Positions 22,522 to 33,200 of a DNA stretch of 64,000 nucleotides are shown here, piece by piece; the first letter of the stretch is position 1, and the number at the start of each line of letters is the position of its first letter. Under the pieces are notes generated by a model, which ran no database searches, was not told the DNA's origin, and worked only from the letters and a program-made list of their open reading frames with translations. This stretch comes from Cinnamomum chago (Eukaryota; Streptophyta; Magnoliopsida; Laurales; Lauraceae), in NCBI GenBank assembly GCA_038049695.1, contig CP142458.1:60607501-60671500 (forward strand). The letters run 5' to 3'. The translations under genes and the position numbers were made by a program.

Positions 22522-25500
22522 GCACATGTGCACAAGCACGCACATGCTGACCCCTAACCATGCATGGTTAACCACATCTAGTAACTTATTATATCTAAAT
22601 CCTTTTCACCTATTTTAACACCCTTTTCCACTGCTCCTTCAACCATCATCTGTTAACCTTTCCCTTTTCACCTACAATTACAACCAAAGCTGACTGCTGC
22701 CACTGGCGACTGGCACAGCTTTGATAATTTGTTAACCTGATCTTTTGCCCAACCTCTCAACTGACTCTGGCAAGCTCCCCACTCTCAATTGATCTTTGCC
22801 CTTGCAAACTCTTGAATTCAGCATCAATGGCCTCGCTTTTCACCGAATGCCTTCGGTCCAATCCTACCATTTCATTCTCTACATATTCTGATCTAATGCA
22901 TGGGCACATGAACCATTAGGTTAAGATTATCTTGTCAAACTACTTCAACCACTCAGGCTCACCATCTTTAGGCCTCAACTTTCTTGCTCCATTATCGCAT
23001 TGAAAGATTCCCAATCAAAAGCCCACACCAGGGCCTGAAGCTGCCACCAAAACCCAGCATCTTTGATCTCTCCACTCCTTTTGCATCTCTAAAGCCCTCA
23101 TCACATGCCTACACCCATCCAACAAGAACATTTGTGGAACATGATTTGTGCACTGCCTCTGGCCCTGTTCTTTTGCTGATAAGTTTATCCCACCAAAATC
23201 ACCGCTGCATGCTATCAATGGACTTGGGCTAGCCGATTCTCAGTATTGGTACTTCTGGTGGACTTAAGAGTGCAAAAGTTGGATTATGACTACTGTTATG
23301 GTCCTAATCATCCTTATTTGAGAGATGGTTTTTGGATGGAGTTGGACACTAAATAGGCTCGAATATCTGACAATTAGGGGAGACCAAAGCTGAGCTTTTG
23401 TCCAATTTTCAGTCCCTTCATCAGACAGAGAGAAGGCATTTTTACTTATTTATTTATTTTTAAGACAAAAGGGCTACAAATGGCAAGTCAGAGTAAAAAT
23501 GTGAAAGGAGAGACTGGAGCTGAAGGATCTGTTCATTAAATGTGTGAAGCAAGAAGAGATCAAATGGCGGTAGCCACAGAGTCAAGTGTTTGAAAGAGGG
23601 AACCAAATGATAAGTTATTTTACAGTATGGCCTTGGAAAGGAGAAGACAGAATAGGATCACAACATTGGAAGAGGAAGAAAGATTGATTATGTAGTGTCA
23701 CTTTTTTTTTCTTTTTCCTTTTAAGGAACTAGTACTCCCGGGAAAGTAGGCCCGCCACACTAAAATTGGGTAACCTTGAGTTTTACTTAATCGGAAGGGA
23801 GAATAATGACTGCTTCATTATTATGTTTATGCCATATGCTACAAGTACAAAAAATGGCCAGCTGGTGTCGAATAGCTTAAGTTTGGTCAGAGAATTGAGT
23901 TTGCCCAATGAAGAAATTTTGTCTTGAAAAGAGAGACCAAACGCACAGGTGCCTCTCCAAATGAACCTGGATCAATCAACGTGCATTTTCAGCCACAAAC
24001 TGGACCAAGCAGCCAGTTGGATCCAAGTTCCAAAAAACTGATCCTCCTTGATATGCAATCAATAGGCAAGTAACCTGTAACCATGTCTCACAACAAGTAG
24101 TTTAGGCATGTTAGGTAGGCATGGCAAAGAAAGTAAGTTACCAATGTCGAAGATAAACACGGCATGGTAAGATATCATCCCTCCATATCTTATGAATATT
24201 GTAGCGTCCATAGCGCTGAAAGTAGAGCTCCTTGCTTCCTGTAGAAGAGAAGTTTCCATAAACAGTAAATCAATCCAATCCAGTGGAAAAGCATGACCAA
24301 GGTAACACACGACAAAACGGTGATGCAATATAAAGCAGTTAAAACACGAGATAGCAATGATACAATATAAAGCAGTTAAAGTTTATTCTAAGTAAAAAGT
24401 TCGAATGGAATATAACCAACTTTGATGAACTGTTGTGTGTCAAAAACTAATTGGAAAATATACAATTTCAGGAAAAAAGAAGTAAAGTTGTTTATTCAGT
24501 TGGAGGCAGGCACAGCATTGGAATCGTATAATGGCTGAAAAGAAAGCCACCGAACTGAAGTGCCCAATTGAGAGTCAATATACGGCTTTTGGAAAGAATC
24601 ACACTTTCCACTCCTTTCCAACAATCATTACATACAAGGGACAGGTAATTCCGGAGATATGAGATTTCAGGACGATGAATAAAGTAAAATTCAACAATCA
24701 TCAAATGTTTCCACATTACAAGACAGGCAATTGGCTGTTGAGATTTTCAAAACATTTGAATGAGTTAACGAACACATATATTGAGATAAGATAGACAGGG
24801 TTTTAAATATGATGGCGATGATGATCTTTTGGTACTACAAAGAGCCAAAAGACACAAATGTGAATCATGAGACGAAGGGCGAAACTTGCCAGCTTAGTTT
24901 AGAAATAACAGCAAACGTCAAACTCAAGACCGATTTTCATAGAACAAGAAGATGAACAATTAAAGGAAAAGCAACAAAATGCAGTGGTCACCTTTGCATC
25001 TAAACTGGAAGTATTCCTCATCTGTGTAACGAGCACAAACAACCTGCAGAAATGACCCATAAGGTTTATCTGTTTATCATTTTATCACAGCAAATGTATG
25101 TATAAGTATAACACTGGCTTAACAAAACTAGTATCCTATCAAATGTCAGTTTGTACTTACAGCCCGGCAAGTGAAAGGTTCGCCCGTCATTTCTTCAGGA
25201 GTCACCTGTAAAAACCAATCATGAAGCAACATTAGAAGAAAATGTTAATCAATACTTCATTACTAAATAACCAATTTGTCAACAGAGCAAATAGAAAAGT
25301 TGGTAGCCACTTACTGCTAAAAACCGAAACTCATGCTCCCTTTCGATAAAAGATGGAACCTGTAGGGTTCAGTATAAGTTCATGTATAAAAAGAACCAAG
25401 CTTGACTTTGATGACCGCACAATTTGATCTCATATGTCCCAAATCTATAACAAACAACAACAATATAACATTCAAAAACTCACTTTTCCTATCAATCCAA

Positions 25501-26069
25501 ATACAAACCAACAATCTGTCACAGCCTCACCTCTGACTTGTTAATTTCAAACACAGTAATGATAAGAGTTTCGCCTCGACAAGGTTCCACGCTCAAGCTT
25601 GAAATCTCCTGAAATGTTGATATCATATCAGATTGAATGAAAGGGGGGATTTTTTTTTTTTTTTTTGCGTACACTTTTGGGTTTGGTCCTCACCCCAGTT
25701 TCTTGTTTTGCAATCCCACGATCAAAGAAAACTGGAGCTGCATGTCCAAATACGCGTCGAAATCCATGCAATTTTGCTACTCTGAAGTTTTTGAGATCAG
25801 GAAATGTACTCTTTGCACTCCTTTCTGGAAGCAAAAGAAACGCAAAAAAACACAAGGGTGCATACTAAAGATGATGAGAAGATGTATACCAAAGTAGCCA
25901 AGAATTACATAGTGAAAGCTATCGAAGACAAAGGAATACCAGAGAGAAGAGACCCGAATCCGCAGATGGAGAGAGATCCGTCAGGGGAGAGAACAGATTC
26001 GAAATCGGAATCGTCGCGGAGTTCTGGGTAGGAGGAGTCGTTGCCAGCAGAGAATGTTGTTGTCGACAT
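21665..26069 (-). CDS. GGCT-like (gamma-glutamylcyclotransferase fold) plant protein, eight exons
   Basis: Exons on the minus strand: 26069-25940, 25824-25694, 25608-25531, 25359-25315, 25205-25161, 25043-24992, 24238-24142, 21830-21665. All introns are GT-AG, phases agree throughout, and the joined frame encodes 247 residues ending RYGG-stop. The N-terminal SICGFGSLLSERSAKSTFPD (residues 34-53) has the GFGSL loop like the YGSL loop of GGCT/AIG2-like enzymes. FIEREHEFRFLA (117-128) resembles their catalytic-Glu segment. The rest (GRYNIHKIWRDDILPC, RTTIREYFATTGSGIMEEE) matches a conserved plant protein family I recognise by pattern. Activity is not shown; a glutathione or gamma-glutamyl peptide substrate is only a fold-level guess. 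Intron 7 is 2.3 kb and carries a CT/CA microsatellite. The frame is open upstream to an ATG at 26270, which would add 67 residues. Confidence 0.88.
22445..22519. repeat. Compound (CT)n(CA)n microsatellite
   Basis: About 20 CT units (22445-22484) run directly into about 17 CA units, inside intron 7 of the GGCT-like gene. The reading frames across it are repeat artefacts. Confidence 0.95.
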
Positions 26070-26270
26070 GGGTGTGGAATGCGTCTTCGTGATTCTTCTT
26101 CGATTTAGGAAGAGATTGCGATGGATGCCGCAGATGGGTGCAGGAATACTCGTACGAGTAGGACGCAGGAGAAGAAGAGGTTGTAGGGTGAATTTGAGGA
26201 GGAGTAGCTGATGAATGTGCAGAAGAGGACTAGTGTGGATAGGGGGATTGGAACAATGATAGACCATCAT
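26070..26270 (-). other. Possible N-terminal extension (transit-peptide-like) of the GGCT-like gene
   Basis: The frame of exon 1 is open from an ATG at 26270 to the ATG at 26069, adding 67 residues. They contain no Asp or Glu, are rich in Leu, Ser, Thr, His and Pro, and end in an Arg-rich stretch (NRRRITKTHSTP). That composition fits a plastid or mitochondrial targeting peptide. It may equally be untranslated leader, so the main call starts at 26069. Confidence 0.4.
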
Positions 26271-26377
26271 CTGATTCTCATCTTATCTGGTTCCTTTCCT
26301 TCTACTTTCCCTTCCCTTCACAAACAAAAGAAATGGCTTGCCTCCCTCTAACACAAGAGGGTGAAGTTACTTGGTTG

Positions 26378-26550
26378 AACCCCAAGGGGTAGCTTAGTTG
26401 GCCTAGGACCACGGTTTGCTCCCGGAGGTTGTGGGTTCGAAACTCCGCTACCACACTAGGGCTACAGGGGATTTATCCGGCTTCCCTTTGGGCCCGGAGG
26501 GATTAGTCCAGCCCAAAGGGTTGGGAACCCTCCGACAGCAAAAAAAAAAA
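26378..26550 (+). mobile_element. tRNA-derived SINE, copy 2, with 14-bp target duplications
   Basis: The A-box-like GGGGTAGCTTAGTTGG and B-box-like GGGTTCGAAACTCCG form the tRNA head. The body has GGGATTAGTCCAGCCCAAAG and a poly-A tail. AAGTTACTTGGTTG stands on both sides (26364-26377 and 26551-26564), a perfect target duplication. This is the most complete of the three copies. It lies just upstream of the GGCT-like gene. Confidence 0.93.
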
Positions 26551-26629
26551 AAGTTACTTGGTTGGATACTGTAACCTCAATTTTTTAAAATCTTTGGTAA
26601 AAAATTATATTTTTTTAATATTATTCTCT

Positions 26630-26791
26630 ATTTAGGCTTGGATCCGGATCCAGGCACATCTCATATATGGTTCTGGTTTCAGTTTCGGAGCCAAGAAAAC
26701 GGTTCCACAACGGTTCTGGGTTTGAATCCGACTCTACTTTTTCCTTAACGGTGGTGGAACCGGAACAGGAACCAACCCGTTTACAACCCTA
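26630..26791. mobile_element. hAT-like MITE remnant
   Basis: GGATCCGGATCC and repeated GGTTCC/GGAACC motifs lead to a right end, CGTTTACAACCCTA, at 26791. This matches the right end of the complete element at 60424-60991 (CATTCACAACCCTA). The left TAGGG end was not found. Confidence 0.6.
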
Positions 26792-28090
26792 TTAGTTGGG
26801 CATGAATATGATAGTTAGGCCTACATAAACTACATGGATGGAAAATGTATTTAGTTTTCAAAAAAAAAAAAAAAACATAGTAGCTTTTTTGAAAATTTTG
26901 GGGTTCTATATGTAAAAATTCATAAAATTTTCTAAATAAAAAGTAGTTTTTAATAAATTGGCCTCCCCGCTTCTGCCTAATTATTATATATTATAGGCAT
27001 ATATTATATATTATAGACATATGATTCAATTTTGAAATTGGAGTCCAATTTCGCAATCGATTGAGAAATTGTACTCTAATCTCAAATCAATTTCAAGAGA
27101 TAGCTTTATCAATCAATTTAGAGTTCACTTTTGTTAAGTTTCTTTATGTGAATTCAAATTATATATATTAATATAGGAGAGGAGGGCTGTGGGGGGTGCT
27201 ACCTCAGCACCCAATTATTCTCCATTCAAATAAATATGGAGAAAAACAAAGAGTGCTTTATGGTGCCATGTTATCGCATGCCACAATTTTTTCTCTAAAA
27301 AAATCTCTTTATCCATATCCTCTATCTCATAAAGTTTCTCAATTAATATCCCCTAAAATTAAAGTTAGTCTTTAAAAAATAACACAAAAGACATTTTTAA
27401 GGGGGCCCACTATGTAAATCTTATGATCCAAAAATAACAATCTCTTTCACTTATGTGTTACCCCACAAAAGTTTTAGAAAATTTAATAAATCTAACCCAT
27501 GCACCATCTCAGTGGGACCACCTCATAGAACTTATCAACTTGACTCAGATGTTAAATGGATTTGAGCCTTTGTTAAATTGAGGCCTTCAAAGAGTTCTCA
27601 TATATTTTCAATACTTTTTTATCGTGTGGTTTGAGCTAGGATGATCCTATTTGCACACGGACTCAAACCTTAGTCTAACCCTGGCCTTTAAGGGGCAGTC
27701 TCAACCCACCATATTTTTTGAGTAGGCAGGCTCGAATTTAGTATTTAGGACCTGATATATACCTGAACTCAGGCCGTTCAATCCCTATTGATAGTAGAAA
27801 TGGGTCAGTCCGGAAACTGGCCCATTGAAATTCCTACAATAGGCCATTAATTTAATGGGATTCTAAATTATAAAACTTATTGCACATGGTTGCAATGAGG
27901 TTAGTTTTGATGCTTCAACATTTATGCAAAATCTAGAGCCTCAACATTGATGAAAGCAATTAAATTTCCCTCTCTATCGTTATCTTGCATCAGGTATAGA
28001 TCCCATGTGAGGGACTTTTTTTCCTTAGATCATTTATTTTATATATTAAATAAATATATGATATTGATGTAGAATAAAAGGATTCTACAC

Positions 28091-28125
<35 letters not shown>

Positions 28126-28290
28126 GTTTGGTTGGACGTGGATTTGATTTGCATTTTCAAATAGGTGTGTTTTAATGGTAAGTAGGCTCAAAACGAGTGG
28201 GTAGTGTTTTGGGCCATTGGTGTGGGACTCATCTTAGCCACACGATATACCAAACAAACTGAGCCCCAGCCGGGTATTGATAGGAAAATG
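26792..28290. other. AT-rich intergenic DNA
   Basis: No gene is seen. There is an ATTATATATTATAG repeat pair near 26985-27015. GC-rich direct and inverted motifs near 27600-27790 (CTCAAACC, CAGGCTCG, CTCAGGCC) suggest another eroded hAT-type element. Confidence 0.4.
28092..28121. repeat. (CT)n microsatellite
   Basis: About 15 CT units. Confidence 0.95.
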
Positions 28291-28636
28291 GATGCATTTG
28301 TTTTTTTCTTTTCTCAATTTTTTTCCTTCTTTGAATGGTATCATTTTTTCTTTTTGCTTCCATCCAAAGTTTTCTCCTTTTTAGCAGGACTTTCAACCCA
28401 TATATTTTTTCAATTTACAAAGATTTTATAGGTGCGATATAACAAGATTCTCATTATTATTTTTCACGATAATTTCTTCCTTTTACCATAAAATCTCAAG
28501 ACCTTTTTCCACTTTATTTTCTTCTAAAAATTCTTAAAAATAATAATAGTGGATTCTTCTTTTATAGTTTTAATTATTATAATAATTTACTATATCTTTG
28601 TTTCAGCCCGGGCTCAACACGGGCGTTTGTCGCTAG
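28290..28636 (+). mobile_element. Helitron-like 3' part, copy 1
   Basis: The last bases contain the hairpin GCCCG...CGGGC (28606-28624), then GTTTGTCG and CTAG at 28633-28636, followed by T. That is the Helitron 3' signature (hairpin, short spacer, CTRR, host T). About 350 bp upstream of the end is shared, inverted, with 40677-41040. The 5' TC end is not located. Confidence 0.75.
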
Positions 28637-29370
28637 TGAAAAATTATAGGAATTCCAAGACTTTTTATTTCTTGTTATGAGTGGACTAAAATGAGGAATT
28701 AGTGGTACATATTAAAAAAAATTGACCAGCAAATAATCTCCGTTTCAATGCAAATTAAATTGAACTATTACCCTAATAACACAAATTCTAGTAAAATTAA
28801 GTCCCATCTATATCTTGCTGCTTTGTGACCTTTGCCAATCGCCACATTGCTTAAATTGGAGCTCATTTGACTATGTCATTTAATTTGTTTTCCCTTCCTA
28901 TGTATTCCATGCACACAAGCAGGCCCAGTGAGGAAAAAAAAAAAAGACAGACAAAAATGCATTATATAAATATTGTTGTTGGATCACGAGGACCAAATAT
29001 TAAAAAAAAAAAGCACTAAATGATTGGTTCATTCATTTGGATAACCTGAGTAACACTCAAGTGAACTTGCAGTTGTTCTATACTACAGATAATCAAGTCG
29101 AGGGAATTAGATCAGGGCAAGCTTGATTGCACTCCATTAATGCACCTACGTACAATGCAATATGTCTCGACACGCTGAGCAACAACAGGGGACTGGTATT
29201 AGATCTACTTGGGTGATGGCTTGGAATTCATTCTTCATCTCCCCTTTATTTATTTTCCTTCAAAAGAGTGAATTTGATGGCCATGTTTTGGATGTTTCTT
29301 CAATTTTAACTACTTCCAGAAATACATTTCCTGGATATTCTTGCTTTGGCTAAGTGGTTTATTAGCATTA
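28637..29370. other. Intergenic DNA
   Basis: No gene or clear repeat was recognised. Confidence 0.4.
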
Positions 29371-29470
29371 AGTTTTTCTGCATCTCTAGGAAGCAAAATG
29401 GAGTTGCTCATTCTATTGCTTTGGTTTTAGTTTTCATCAGAATGAAGTGGTTGATTTCCTTTCCTGATCG
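29371..29470 (+). pseudogene. Possible LINE RNase H-like fragment
   Basis: Translation around 29385 gives FCISRKQNGVAHSIA, resembling the RNase H-type end of plant LINEs (FxHVxREANxVAHALA). The match is short and the frame ends quickly. Confidence 0.3.
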
Positions 29471-30235
29471 GTTATGTGAGCTGGCTGTGACTTGTGTGTT
29501 GTGATCTTTGCTTCGATTAATTGAGTTCTGTTTGGCGCGAAGTCAAGCTAGGCCCCCGGCTTGCAACTGAGCAATTCTCAATGCCCTGGGGGTAACAGTG
29601 AGGGAAAGTTATTGACTATCTATGCATTCCAAACTGCCCATTTTGGATCTTCATAAACCTCAGTCAAGGATAGTTGTTTTAGGTATAAATAATGAAACTT
29701 TATGCGTACCAAAAGCCTGAGGGACCTGGAAGTGATTGACTGTAAGTTATTTACAACCAATTACAGGCAAACTGCGTTCAAGGACCCTAACAGGGCCAAG
29801 GATCAATTATCCCAATGATCAGCTTAATTAACAGTTTATACAACAATAGCCTTCACAGGAAATAAGACGCATGATCCCCAAAAATACAACAAATATTGAG
29901 CACTAGTTACCAGATGGCAGATAGTTGAACTTTCCCTATTAATTTTGTATTTCACTGAATTAAATGTAATATGCACTACAAGAACTTGCAGAGAACAGAT
30001 GAACGCATAGAAACCAGCAATTTTTTCCATTGTAAAAGAGAGACCCCCAAAACCTTAGTGGTGCATTAAGCTGCAAAATGGTTACTTACAGGAGGGGTAA
30101 AAAATAAGGCCAGCTTCCCGCAAAACATGACTTTCAGGAGGGGCCTTCTTATACATTAACGATAAGCCTAGATCCACATAAAACAAAGAATTGAGGTTGC
30201 TTTTTCCTCATTCATCATTCTTACCCTGGATGTAT
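29471..30235. other. 3' flank of the MRS2 gene
   Basis: No gene is recognised. The part near 30235 probably holds the 3' untranslated region of the minus-strand transporter gene. Confidence 0.45.
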
Positions 30236-33200
30236 CTACAATGGCATGAGTCTTCTGTACTTGAAGAACCACAGAAATGAGCAGAAAATTACAGCCCCAC
30301 ATACACCAGTGATTATGAGAACCCACTTGAAAGCGCCCTCATTATCAAATAACGGAATAGAAAAGTTCATCCCAAAGATCCCAGCTACCACCCCAAAAAT
30401 GGCAACAACAAATGTTGCCGTTGTAAGCAGCAGCTCAAATTGGATCAGCTGATTCCGGACATTGTCCTGTACAAACAACAAAAAGTCAATGTAGCTAACT
30501 CGTTAAAAGGGAAATTTTGTAACTGACAGGACATTCCTAAAAATCTTAGGCACTATGGGAAGGCACTCCTCTTTTTGACAGAAACCATGGATGTGCCGAA
30601 CAGATCACCAGCATCAATTAGAAAAAAAAAAAAAAAAAAGTCCGACTACTAGTAACTCTGATAAAAGAAAGGTAACTAGCAGTAAATGGCTGTCAACATC
30701 GATCTTCATGCTTTCTTCAGCAAAGTACATTATAAGTATAGCAGAAGGAATAATAATAAAAAGACTATGCAAGGCCCTGGGCTTACCTTTTGGTGATTCA
30801 AATTTCAAATCATTTACATAACAGGTCTAATGCAGTTTGGGAGGCACCCCATGACCAGATGTTTACGTAAATTCTATACCGCCCAACGATTCATGATCTG
30901 GGTCACAACTATCCAGATTGCTGGTTCACTCTCTCCGGGTTGCAATATCTTCCGTTCTACATGAGTTTTGTTCAACATTCAATTTGTCAATGGCTTCACA
31001 ATCTAATCCTTGATTGCAATAAGTTTTCACAATGGGGGGATTTTGAAAAGTGCTTTTAAAAAGGTCTTTCAAATCTCAATAAACCAATAACATAAAGGTT
31101 TCAAAGTTTTTGAGGAGCTTTTCAATGTATCTTTGCCATTAACTTATGGAAAATGACTCTTGAAAAGTCCTTATAAAAAGGTCTTTCAAATCTCAATAAA
31201 CCAATAACATAAAGGTTTCAAAGTTTTTGAGGAGCTTTTCAATGAGCCTTCAACAAGAAGAGCAGAATTATCAGATATATGAGTAGTTAGTCACAAGAAC
31301 TAGCCTCTGCTTCCTAGAACATATGTGATTGTAAGTGAATCTCTTCTCATAGGACCTTTTGTACACATGCATCCAAATCCAGAGAAACTTCCACATTCAT
31401 TAAGGTGGCTCGCATAGCTTCTAATTCAAGATGGAGATCCATGAGAAATTGGCGAATGTGAGATTCTTCCTAAAATCTAAAGAGCATGACTGTGAAATTG
31501 ACAACTTATGTGTTCTGTGATGGCGTTAGGAGAAATTAACAGCAAGGACCTTACTGAAAGGTACTTCAAACATACAAACCCTTTTTTCTTTATCGAATCA
31601 TTGGACCTTTTCCTATAATTAGTCCAAAATAATATTTTTGAAAATTTCCCTTCCATAATGTAATATCTAAATTGCAAAATGAATTAGGACTCAAACATGG
31701 ACCCAAAAAATATATATGGTTTGGATTTCCAGATCTAAAACCAGTCCACACTTGTAAATTAAAAGGAATGGCTGTATCTTACACTAACGGTTCAAAAAAA
31801 AGAGTACCTCATCCTATCCTGTCAAACTGAGATCACTTACATAAGGCAAATCACAACCCATGCAACACAAATTGTGATCTAGCAATCTAAGCAACCCTAA
31901 TCCAAACTGTAGTACTGGGCCCCCAATAAACTTGGTGAGTGGTTTTAATTGTCCATTTTCATCACTAATCAAAGGGGAGGGTCATGTGTTAGGAGAGAGT
32001 GATGCAGAAGCTGTTCCACCATACATTCCACCATATATATGGGTATTACACCCCCCAAAGTGTCAAGGAATGGCCCTAACTTTGCAAAAGTCCGACAAGC
32101 ATCAAGGAAATAAATGAAAATGTCATTTCTTTTGATTACCCGAGTTGTATCAGTACCTTTCTGTAAACAAGTAGAAGATAACGTCAGATCAAAATTGTGG
32201 TGGCAGGATTGTCTTAGTGATGAACTAGAATATGGGATCCTTTTTACAAGCAAGGGTTCAAGGTGTGATATAGAGTTAACACTGATTGATTCTGAAATTC
32301 CACTTTTCAAATGTGAAAAGAGTTAACACTGACTGATACTGCAATTCCACTCTTCAAATGTGAAGTATTCTATAGCATTAAGTTTCCCACCCGTATAGAA
32401 TTTTTTTATTCATGTTACTGCTTTAGTAATGGATAGAATTTACATATCATAGTTATTTATTTATTTATTTATTTATTTTTATTATTTTTTTCGAATGGTA
32501 AATTGTATTGAACAAAAAAGGCCAGTACAAAAGGAATTTACATATCGTAGTTGGGATAGGGCTATGATGATGATTCAAAGAACACAACCGCCTCACATCC
32601 CCATTCCCTCTATCCATGTCCATATCATTATCAATATCTGGGTACTCATGCTGTCCATTTAATTAGTATTCAGTATCATTGATGTGGAGGCTTTAACAAA
32701 TGCTCAATGTGATTATGAAAACCATATAATTAACAATCAAAACAGAAGAGAAAATTGCATAATTGTCTAAAGCACCCGCAACTTGAATCATCTTTCAATA
32801 AAAGGGTGTCTGCAACGAGGGGATTCAAATAGCAAAGAAAGACGCCTTACCAGCTGAATGTTGATGAAGTCCTCCGTGTCATCAATGTACTCCTTCAACT
32901 GTAAAATAAGAGAGAAGGATGATTAGAATGATGAAACTGCTCATGCTCAGGATAAATGAAATACATTGCAGAGAACAAATGAAGTATACTGATGTCAATT
33001 TGTTGAGGGTGCTATCAATGACCACAAAATATGCTTCCAAAAGCATTTCCAATTCCTCTATGTTCTCCGTCATGCTGTCTGAGCTCTTCATGCTCTCATG
33101 CCTGCTCCTCGCAATGCTCAAGCTCTTCTCAAGCTTGTGCCCATCAGGGGGAGAAGAAACAGGAGAAACGGGAGCAGAAGCCGATAGTCCAGCCCCACTT

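Noticed and set aside
22206-22618. Frames with (LS)n and (HT)n repeats
   Set aside because: Translations of the CT/CA microsatellite within an intron.
24059-24328. 89-codon minus-strand frame over exon 7 of the GGCT-like gene
   Set aside because: Wrong frame. The phase-consistent exon 24238-24142 gives the conserved protein.
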